From positions 1-64,000 of the forward strand of contig NZ_JACJTD010000006.1 of assembly GCF_014698505.1 (NCBI RefSeq): a stretch of 64,000 nucleotides of DNA, read 5' to 3'. The translations under genes were made by a program, and so were the position numbers. The stretch is from Nostoc foliaceum FACHB-393 (GTDB taxonomy: Bacteria > Cyanobacteriota > Cyanobacteriia > Cyanobacteriales > Nostocaceae). This document shows positions 20,187 through 26,675 of the stretch, piece by piece. Every line of letters starts with the position of its first letter. Within the stretch, counting starts at the first letter, position 1. The notes beneath the pieces were generated by a model. It was not told the DNA's origin. It saw only the letters and a program-made list of their open reading frames with translations, and did no database searches.

Positions 20187-20789
20187 TTAATGTTCCTCAA
20201 TCTTAGAAATACCGCGCTAATTATCTTAGGGTGATTTCGGGAACATCTGAATATTGTCTCGATCAAATATCTATAGTTATTTCTCTGTTATCTGTTATGT
20301 AGATGAATAACTTGAAGCAATACAAGTAAATCGGCGTAAATAATTGTTTGTCGCGGGGATAAGGCAAGAGGCAATAGTTATAAGGGTTAAAACCCTTGTT
20401 CATTTTTCTTCATATAGTTTGATTTTATTGTGCCAACTTACTTATTGTTGATTTAATTTATAGCTGGGATGCCGAGTAGCCTGTCGTCATCGCCCGACTG
20501 GATAGACTAGGAAGTGTTGCAGCTACAACCGTCGTAGACATTACTTTCGTGAATGCTCTGTATAGTTAGTTATTTGATTGGTCAGCATAAGTTTAAATAC
20601 ATATCTAATGCATATACACAAACGAGAATAATATACATATTTTATTATAATTATTTAAGATTTTTTGCTTGTAAATCAATCTACATTGACTAATCTAATC
20701 CTTTCCCAACAAAAACCCATAAACCTATACCGATTTTATTTTCTAAGAATTACTATTGAAACAAACAATTGAAAATCGGTGTCTGTCAC
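20187..20789. other. Long intergenic region upstream of the thioredoxin gene
   Basis: About 600 bases, divergent between fabG and the thioredoxin gene. AT-rich. I see no ORF with family character and no tRNA. A short GTCGTAGACAT piece near 20532 matches part of the repeat found at 26351 and 45875. Confidence 0.4.
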
Positions 20790-21107
20790 ATGGCAACTAA
20801 AAAGCAATTTAACAGCTTTGAAGAGATGCTGTCTGCTTCTGATGTACCTGTATTAGTAGATTTTTACGCTGACTGGTGTGGCCCATGCCAAATGATGGTG
20901 CCAATTTTAGAGCAAGTCAATGCCCAACTCAAGGATCGCCTAAGAATTGTCAAAATTGACACTGAAAAATACACTGACTTAGCCACGCAGTATAAAATTG
21001 CTTCTCTCCCAACCTTAGTACTGTTTAAGCAGGGTCAGCCTGTGGATCGGATAGAGGGAGTGATGCAAGCACCGCAGCTGGTTCAATATCTACAAACAAA
21101 GATTTAA
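20790..21107 (+). CDS. Thioredoxin, y-type
   Basis: 105 residues from ATG 20790 (an upstream in-frame TTG adds seven unlikely residues). Active site WCGPC at 29-33. The flanking text, PVLVDFYADWCGPCQMMVP, and VKIDTEKYTDLATQYKI closely resemble plant chloroplast thioredoxin y, including GVMQAPQLVQYL near the end. Thioredoxins y supply electrons to antioxidant enzymes such as peroxiredoxins. An intrinsic terminator follows, so it is a single-gene unit. The y subtype is from recalled sequence similarity. Confidence 0.93.
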   Translation: MATKKQFNSFEEMLSASDVPVLVDFYADWCGPCQMMVPILEQVNAQLKDRLRIVKIDTEKYTDLATQYKIASLPTLVLFKQGQPVDRIEGVMQAPQLVQYLQTKI

Positions 21108-21138
21108 TACCATTAATAATTTGGATTTTAGCTGCCAG

Positions 21139-21163
21139 AGGCGCGAAAGATCGCGTCTTTTTT
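21139..21163 (+). terminator. Intrinsic terminator after thioredoxin
   Basis: AGGCGCG, loop AAAGAT, CGCGTCT, then a run of T. It lies 32 bases after the thioredoxin stop. Confidence 0.85.
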
Positions 21164-21321
21164 AGTGGGGCCCACAGCTAGCTGTAGCCCTACAAATCAC
21201 CGAGTAAAATCTTAAGTAAATGTTAAGCATATCTACTTATACGTCTAGCGAAAGTAGTTTAGAAATTGAGACGGCTATATTGTATAGATATAACAAAATA
21301 TCTTGACAAGCAAAGCAATCT

Positions 21322-21486
21322 ATGAATAATAAGCAGGAAAGACCTGACAAATCCTATATTTGGGTAAATATTGATTTTGATAAAGTTCAACATAGAATAA
21401 ATGCGGTGACTTGCCAGATTGAGCGGGTTATACAAAAGCACCAACTTTCAAATCAAACTAGTAAATCAGGCAAAAGAAATAATTAG
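21322..21486 (+). CDS. Small protein (54 aa), hypothetical
   Basis: MNNKQERPDKSYIWVNIDFD is followed by a helical basic C-terminal half (VQHRINAVTCQIERVIQKHQ). No signal peptide. It lies in an otherwise gene-free area, with a clear terminator about 190 bases downstream. The composition, with charged residues in a helical pattern, favours a real small gene, but no family is recognised. Confidence 0.4.
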   Translation: MNNKQERPDKSYIWVNIDFDKVQHRINAVTCQIERVIQKHQLSNQTSKSGKRNN

Positions 21487-21673
21487 GTTATCTGTAGGGT
21501 GATGCCTACGATGGGCTTAGGGTTATTCACTTTGTTTTTAGTGTAGCGATTGATTGCACTAGTTTTGGACAACAGATTTTGGACAAAGCAACTATATTTT
21601 TGTAAAACACCAATATTATTCGATAATCGTCCACCGAATTTCTACTTATTTATTAGTAATTATTTTATCCTCG

Positions 21674-21700
21674 ACACTCCTAAAAAGGAGTGTTGTTTTT
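21674..21700 (+). terminator. Intrinsic terminator
   Basis: ACACTCCT, loop AAAA, AGGAGTGT, then TGTTTTT. It implies a transcript arriving from the left, possibly the 54-aa ORF or an unseen small RNA. Confidence 0.8.
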
Positions 21701-21746
21701 GGGAGGATATCTGCTTGCTAATTATGCTGTGAAAGGGTGTGAAGAA

Positions 21747-21953
21747 ATGATGGGATGGCTATTTGGAAGTCTTGTTAAACAATTTGAGGGTGCAGCTAAG
21801 GAGGTTGTAAGAGAGAGTAGTAAAGAAATAGCTGACTTGTTTGATGACAAACTTTACCCTTTAGCCGACAAGCTTGATTATATAGCTCAAGAAAGCATTA
21901 ATCCAAACTCATTGAACCGACGCTGCCAAACCAAGGCAGCAAAAAGTTCTTGA
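21747..21953 (+). CDS. Small helical protein (68 aa), hypothetical
   Basis: Chosen start ATG at 21747 (MMGWLFGSLVKQFEG), which has an AGGGTGTGAAG stretch just upstream; the frame is open further 5' across the terminator, which argues against the longer form. The protein starts with a hydrophobic amphipathic segment and continues as charged helix (AAKEVVRESSKEIADLF, DDKLYPLADKLDYIAQ), ending in a basic tail. It may attach to membranes. No family recognised. Confidence 0.5.
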   Translation: MMGWLFGSLVKQFEGAAKEVVRESSKEIADLFDDKLYPLADKLDYIAQESINPNSLNRRCQTKAAKSS

Positions 21954-22236
21954 GGAGAATAGGATTTCGCAATTGATTGGATTTTGCCTAAATCAAGCAT
22001 CACATTGACAGTAAGTAATATTTTTAACAAAACATTTGTAACTACCCTTGCAGTTTATTTACCCAGTGGCTGCTATTCTTATAGTTACTTCGGTCTGTCA
22101 TAGCAGATAGATTATCCTCAATAATGTTTTAATTTATGAGCGCTCATATACCATCGTGGTAATGTGGGTGCTTTTACTTTATCCCTCATGGCAAAAATCC
22201 GGTTTAGTTTTGAGGCGATGTCTGGTGTTTAGTAAA

Positions 22237-22995
22237 TTAAGCTGATACTGAAGCTTTAACTTGACCAAAACGGCGATCGCGTCTTTGGTAGCTCAACAAA
22301 GCCTGATGAAATGCCTCTCTATTAAAATCTGGCCAAAGAATATTGGTGAAATACATTTCTGTATAGGCCATCTGCCACAGGAGAAAATTACTCAATCGCA
22401 TCTCACCACTGGTACGAATCAGCAAATCGGGTTCTGGAGTATCTGCTGTATAGAGATGTTGTTCTACAAGATTTTCATTGACTTCTTGGGGACTAAGTTC
22501 GCCCTGTTGCACGAGTTGAGCTACTTGACGACAAACTCTGGTAATTTCGTTGCGGCTACCGTAGTTGACTGCAACAGTAAAGTGGATTGCTTGATTGTTC
22601 AACGTCTCCGCCATTGAACGTTCCATTTCTGTCTGTAGAGACTTGGGTAAAGCCGATAAATCTCCAATAAACGAGATTCGTACTCCTTCACGATGCATCT
22701 GAGCCAACTCGCGGTGTAGTAATCGCTCAAACAAATGCATCAGAAAATCCACTTCTTCAACGGGACGCTGCCAATTTTCTGTTGAGAAAGCATAGGCTGT
22801 CAACGCTTTAACTCCCCAATCCTTGCAGCAACGCAATAGTTCTTTGAGCGTCTTTGCTCCTTGGCGATGTCCAGCAATGCGCGGTAATCCTCGACTGGTT
22901 GCCCATCGTCCGTTACCATCCATGATGACGGCGATATGTTGGGGGATTTTTTGAAGGTTTAAATCGGTGGGTAATTTTGATTTGTTATTTATCAT
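22237..22995 (-). CDS. uppS: Isoprenyl transferase / undecaprenyl diphosphate synthase
   Basis: 252 residues of the cis-prenyltransferase family: [13 protein letters not shown] (catalytic Asp), [28 protein letters not shown] and [19 protein letters not shown]. It condenses isopentenyl diphosphate units onto a short prenyl diphosphate to make the long cis-polyprenyl carrier for cell-wall and surface glycans. Its ATG overlaps the stop of the upstream diiron gene by four bases, so the two are translationally coupled. Confidence 0.95.
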   Translation of the reverse strand: MINNKSKLPTDLNLQKIPQHIAVIMDGNGRWATSRGLPRIAGHRQGAKTLKELLRCCKDWGVKALTAYAFSTENWQRPVEEVDFLMHLFERLLHRELAQMHREGVRISFIGDLSALPKSLQTEMERSMAETLNNQAIHFTVAVNYGSRNEITRVCRQVAQLVQQGELSPQEVNENLVEQHLYTADTPEPDLLIRTSGEMRLSNFLLWQMAYTEMYFTNILWPDFNREAFHQALLSYQRRDRRFGQVKASVSA

Positions 22996-23939
22996 TTGTC
23001 GTTTGTCTTTATTTCAAATAAATCTTGCAAATACTCTGGTGTGAGAGTGTTGTTCCAACTCCACAGATGATGCATTGTGTAGGTGAAGGTGAAGAGGAGA
23101 GTTGTTTTGTTGGTTAATGACCAAGCATTCCAGTTAAGGGTAGCCATCATGCGGCGGAGAGTACGTAAGAGGTTATTACGCTGATAGTTTGGCGATCGCG
23201 TTTTGATCAGCGTGCGTCCAACTCGCATCAACCCAGTATCAGGAAAAGCCCAGACTCCAAACCCCCAGAATTTGGTCATGTGGTTGATTTCATCTTGTGC
23301 TAGTTCCTCTAGAACATCCTGGAGTGCGCCAGTGGTGTGAGCCATCAACCAAATATAAAGACAGGTTGCACCGTATTCTGTAGCAATACGGTGTAAACCG
23401 TGGCGATATAAGTCTTCGTAAGCGTCATCTGTAGGAAGATAGCTTCTAACAGTCCGAAGTTTTGGAGTAATTTTCTCACCTGTTAATTGGGTGTAGATTT
23501 TGATTAATGCAGGTGTGTGCTGACGTTCTTCCTTTTCCCACAAACCAAGTTCCAGCAGTTCGCCATCTTCACCGATTGTTCCACCAACAAACCGAGCCAT
23601 CTGAGGATGCAATTTTTCTAAATACTGGCGACTGGTTTGGGTATAGCCGCGAATGGGGGCTTCTGTGTCCATTGCACCTATCAAGATAGATAAAAATACC
23701 TCTGCATCTAAGCCGATAATTTGATTGCGGTTAATCGTTTGCCAATCAATGGGTTTCCAGGGACGCGGTTGGGGATTGGCAAACTGTATCGGTAAATCTT
23801 CCAGACGGTTATGTAGTTTTTCGACTGTAATATATTTGTTTATGAGTGAACCAATGCGGCGCTGTGTTTGCAAGTAATGAGGACTGGGATAGCTTTGATC
23901 TGCTAAGTCTTCTGCTATTGGGCTATGTGCATTAAGCAT
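22992..23939 (-). CDS. Ferritin-like diiron protein of unknown substrate
   Basis: 315 residues, mainly helical. The ligand pattern for a carboxylate-bridged diiron site is present: E93 (MDTEAP), E138-R-Q-H141, E188 (TEYGA) and E217-I-N-H220, that is E, ExxH, E, ExxH, as in acyl-ACP desaturases and related four-helix-bundle oxidases. It lacks a signal peptide. Coupled directly to uppS by a four-base overlap, it may act on a prenyl or acyl lipid; that is inference. I know of no characterised homologue. Confidence 0.75.
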   Translation of the reverse strand: MLNAHSPIAEDLADQSYPSPHYLQTQRRIGSLINKYITVEKLHNRLEDLPIQFANPQPRPWKPIDWQTINRNQIIGLDAEVFLSILIGAMDTEAPIRGYTQTSRQYLEKLHPQMARFVGGTIGEDGELLELGLWEKEERQHTPALIKIYTQLTGEKITPKLRTVRSYLPTDDAYEDLYRHGLHRIATEYGATCLYIWLMAHTTGALQDVLEELAQDEINHMTKFWGFGVWAFPDTGLMRVGRTLIKTRSPNYQRNNLLRTLRRMMATLNWNAWSLTNKTTLLFTFTYTMHHLWSWNNTLTPEYLQDLFEIKTNDK

Positions 23940-24040
23940 TTTTTTATACTTAAATCTTTATCTCTATGCCCAATAGCCTAAGCGATCGCACTATTGTTTG
24001 TCAGTCGGCTGAAGTCGGCAATTTTATGTGATGTAGTTGC

Positions 24041-24059
24041 AAAAGTCGGGGAAAAAGTC
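24041..24059. repeat. 19-bp motif shared with 26563-26581
   Basis: AAAAGTCGGGGAAAAAGTC here and AAAAGTCGGGAAAAAAGTC at 26563, one difference. The second copy lies about 95 bases upstream of the STAND gene. Possible leader or regulatory motif. Confidence 0.5.
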
Positions 24060-24144
24060 TTTAGTGTCGTTGTAGTAACCTGCAATTATAAATGCCTAAA
24101 TCTACAATCAAGGTATTTTCAAACCAGGATTAACTGACTCTTAA

Positions 24145-24300
24145 TCAGCAACGCCAGACATACTGTCCCAATACTTTTTCTAAATCTTTTATGTCAGACT
24201 GTCTGACAAAGCTTTTCACTTCAACAACAATTCTTTGAAATCCATTCTCGGCACTGATAAGGCGTTCTGCTCCCAAATCAGTCGATAAACTCTTTTTCCC
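24145..24300 (-). pseudogene. xisH: xisH fragment (fdxN-element excision factor family)
   Basis: The minus strand reads GKKSLSTDLGAERLISAE, then RIVVEVKSFVRQSDIKDLEK and VLGQYVWRC before a stop. This matches the middle of XisH proteins (GKR..IDLGAE..., IAVEIKSF.GQSE..DLEKALGQF). The N-terminal third and everything after GQY are missing, and an in-frame stop lies just upstream. It is a decayed remnant. XisH/XisI families are common in cyanobacteria and show a PD-(D/E)XK-nuclease-like core; E and K in VEVKSF are retained. No xisI was seen. Confidence 0.75.
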
Positions 24301-24319
24301 GATTTGAAGTCACGATAAG

Positions 24320-24358
24320 AGCCTAGCCAGGGCGATCGCTCTCTCCCCTGACTAGGCT
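24320..24358 (-). terminator. Hairpin after phoX
   Basis: On the minus strand AGCCTAGTCAGGG pairs with CCCTGGCTAGGCT (13 pairs, one G-T) around a loop containing a HIP1-like core. It lies 17 bases past the phoX stop; the T tract is weak. Confidence 0.65.
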
Positions 24359-24374
24359 GAAACAGGACGTAGCG

Positions 24375-25631
24375 TTACCAGGGCCCCCAGATAGCAAAGG
24401 TTATTCCTGGACTCTGTACGTTGACAAACATCGTCTGACCATCGGGAGAGAAACAGACACCGGCGAACTCTGATGTGTTGAGGGCATTCTTAGCAAACTT
24501 ATAAAGACTGCCACTGGGAGTAATGCCCAGAATGTAATCCGTTCCATCCCCATCTTCACAGAGGAAGATGTCCCGGTTGGGGAAAACCACAAGATTGTCT
24601 GGATTGTCTAGCACACCAGAATTGTTGGGTTCAATATAGAGTTCAACGGTATTATTAGCGGGCGAATAACGCCAAATCTGCCCATTTCCAGAACTACTAC
24701 CACTCTTGCAAGTGAAGTAGACATAACCACCGCCATAAAAGATGCCTTCCCCACCTGAAAACCTGGCGGCACCACTGTTATACCCTGCTGTTCTGACAGT
24801 ATCAGATGTGGGATCAGGATTGCTAATCTGTACCCAGTTCACCGCCCTAGCCGTATTTTTTGGGAAACCCGTAGCTGTGTTGATTCCAGACGACCCCGTA
24901 ATCCTTAAAGCGTATAGCGTGCCGCCAGCACTCAGGTTGTTGCTTTGGTTGGGAATGAAGCGGTAGAAAAGCCCATCGCTCCGGTCTTCCGTCATGTAGA
25001 TATACCCTGTGTTGGGGTCTACAGCAGCAGCTTCGTGATTAAAACGCCCCATAGCGGTTAGTGGGACGGGGGTGACAAAAGTATTTGCACTACTAGGAAC
25101 TTCAAACACATAACCATGCTTCTTGCCGTTATTGGTTTCAAAAGTTTCCTCGCAGGTTAACCATGACCCTGAAGGCGTAGGGCCACCGGCACAGTTGCGA
25201 ATAGTTCCCGCTAGGACTCCCCGATGGCTTACCAGGTTGCGGGAAGAATTAACAACCAATTTAGTACAACCGCCCCTTGCATTTGAGTTGTACTTGTTGC
25301 CACTGGGAGCGCCCACACCGTTGCCAGAAGTACCGAGTTCATGATTGCGAATTAGAATTGTATCGCCATTAGATCCGGCAAAAGCACCCATACCATCGTG
25401 ACCACCCGGTACTAGGTAACCATCATTCATCGTTTGGCCTGTTTCGGACAGTCTGCGGTAAGTGAATCCAGCTGGCAAATCTAATACTCCGTTGGGGTCG
25501 GTCACTAAATTGCCGTAGGGGCCCGCAGCGATCGCAGGTTTAGCATAGAATGCTTGCAAAGGAGATAGAAGGACAGCACCTGTAGCAGATGCCCCTGCCA
25601 GGGTAAAAAACTGACGTCTCGATAGATTCAA
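24375..25631 (-). CDS. phoX: PhoX-family phosphatase, Tat-exported
   Basis: About 419 residues. The start is taken as TTG at 25631 because AGGGAG lies six bases upstream; the frame could be opened to 25691 by another TTG. The N-terminus has a twin-arginine signal, LSRRQFFTLAGASA, with cleavage near KPAIAAG. The body matches the DUF839/PhoX family: LIRNHELGTSG, SWLTCEETFETNNG, GRFNHEAAAVDPNTGYIYMTEDRS and a C-terminal FAGVCFSPDGQTMFVNVQ. PhoX enzymes are periplasmic Fe/Ca alkaline phosphatases that release phosphate from organic esters under phosphate limitation. A possible Pho box lies upstream. Activity is inferred from the family. Confidence 0.9.
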   Translation of the reverse strand: MNLSRRQFFTLAGASATGAVLLSPLQAFYAKPAIAAGPYGNLVTDPNGVLDLPAGFTYRRLSETGQTMNDGYLVPGGHDGMGAFAGSNGDTILIRNHELGTSGNGVGAPSGNKYNSNARGGCTKLVVNSSRNLVSHRGVLAGTIRNCAGGPTPSGSWLTCEETFETNNGKKHGYVFEVPSSANTFVTPVPLTAMGRFNHEAAAVDPNTGYIYMTEDRSDGLFYRFIPNQSNNLSAGGTLYALRITGSSGINTATGFPKNTARAVNWVQISNPDPTSDTVRTAGYNSGAARFSGGEGIFYGGGYVYFTCKSGSSSGNGQIWRYSPANNTVELYIEPNNSGVLDNPDNLVVFPNRDIFLCEDGDGTDYILGITPSGSLYKFAKNALNTSEFAGVCFSPDGQTMFVNVQSPGITFAIWGPW

Positions 25632-25715
25632 TGTATACTCCCTGATATTTTGGATGAGGCTTAATTTTTTTTTGCAAATAGCTAGCCTCAATTATCTAGG
25701 AAGAGTAAGTTTTTC

Positions 25716-25734
25716 AAATTAATAAGAGGTTAAA
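25716..25734 (-). promoter_or_regulatory. Candidate Pho box upstream of phoX
   Basis: On the minus strand TTTAACCT, CTT, ATTAATTT: two 8-bp half-sites three bases apart, the first a good match to the cyanobacterial PhoB/SphR repeat (PyTTAAPyPy), the second weak. It lies about 85 bases upstream of the TTG start. Confidence 0.35.
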
Positions 25735-25873
25735 AAAAGATTATTCAATGCATTGAAGTAATACAAATTTATAAACTTATTTCCTTAATGTTTTTTCTTC
25801 GGCAAGCAATTATTCGTATGTAATAAGTGAAGTCCCGGTTCTATTGTTACAATTATGTAAAATTAATCCAAAA

Positions 25874-26272
25874 ATGACAAAGCTACAAATTGGCTCTCCA
25901 TCAGAAACAATAATAGACGCTCACAAATATTGGAACGCCACTGGTATTTATCTAGAAATAGGAGCAAGTTATAAGTTTGAAGTACAAGGAGAACAGTTTT
26001 GGTATGATGCCAAGATTAGAAGTGATGCAGATGGGTATACAAAACCGTGGCTACGTTGGGCTGAGATGTTCCGCAGAAAGCCAAACGAAAACTGGTTTTC
26101 CCTAATTGGGAATATTGGTCAGTCTGGTGAACAAGAATTCTTAATTGGGAAGAAATTGGAGGAACATAAAGCTACTTCAAGTGGGGAGTTGTTTTGTTAT
26201 GCCAATGATGTTCCAATTATGTATTTTAACAATCGTGGAACTTTAATTTTGACTATTACAAGATTGAGCTAA
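25874..26272 (+). CDS. LecA/PA-IL-like galactose-binding lectin domain protein
   Basis: 132 residues, a single domain without signal peptide. The C-terminal half aligns by eye with Pseudomonas LecA (PA-IL): LIGNIGQSG corresponds to LVMKIGNSG, and YANDVPIMYFNNRG to YNDVPGTYGNNSG. The calcium/sugar ligands D100, N107 and N108 of LecA are kept as D112, N119 and N120; T104 is replaced by Met. The protein is thus likely a calcium lectin or a relative with changed specificity. ATG at 25874 is preferred over a TTG ten codons upstream. It is divergent from phoX. Cytoplasmic lectins of this type have no known role in cyanobacteria. Confidence 0.7.
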   Translation: MTKLQIGSPSETIIDAHKYWNATGIYLEIGASYKFEVQGEQFWYDAKIRSDADGYTKPWLRWAEMFRRKPNENWFSLIGNIGQSGEQEFLIGKKLEEHKATSSGELFCYANDVPIMYFNNRGTLILTITRLS

Positions 26273-26350
26273 TTGACAAACGTATTAAAGAACTGGTGAT
26301 GCTAAATTAATTTTTTGGGTCGGTAAAGTAGCTTTTGCAAGAGGTCTACT

Positions 26351-26425
26351 GTGCGTAAGCGTACCCCTGCGGGGAAGCAAGCTACGCGTAGCGTCTCGTA
26401 GAGAAGCTCATCGTAGACATCGCTC
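26351..26425. repeat. Nostoc-type dispersed repeat (GCGTAAGCGTA ... TCGTAGACATCGCT)
   Basis: A compact GC-rich element with internal palindromes (CCCCTGCGGGG, CTACGCGTAG). Its ends GTGCGTAAGCGTA and TCGTAGACATCGCT recur inside the methyltransferase gene at 45875-45911. Confidence 0.7.
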
Positions 26426-26551
26426 ATGCAACAAAAGTATGATCATCGCTCATACTGGCTTTTTCGTGGCACTTGGCAACTAAAACGAGACTTTAATACT
26501 TACCGTTGGAATAAACAGCAATCCTTTCAAGAACTTGCTGCTAAATTTTGA
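26426..26551 (+). CDS. Possible 41-aa ORF or C-terminal gene remnant
   Basis: MQQKYDHRSYWLFRGTWQ is followed by LKRDFNTYRWNKQQSFQE and a normal stop. The composition (Trp, Tyr, Arg) looks protein-like, and the ATG comes from the end of the dispersed repeat, so it may be the tail of a gene truncated by that repeat. No family recognised. Confidence 0.3.
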   Translation: MQQKYDHRSYWLFRGTWQLKRDFNTYRWNKQQSFQELAAKF

Positions 26552-26675
26552 ATAAAGTTTGTAAAAGTCGGGAAAAAAGTCGGATTTACAGAATCTTATC
26601 CGAAAACTCCCGCAACATAACTGTAGAGTGATTTATGGTTGTCCCTAAAATCTGAATTCCCCTTGTCGTTACACA

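Noticed and set aside
21550-21732. 60-codon frame
   Set aside because: It runs through an intrinsic terminator hairpin at 21674-21700 and has no protein-like pattern.
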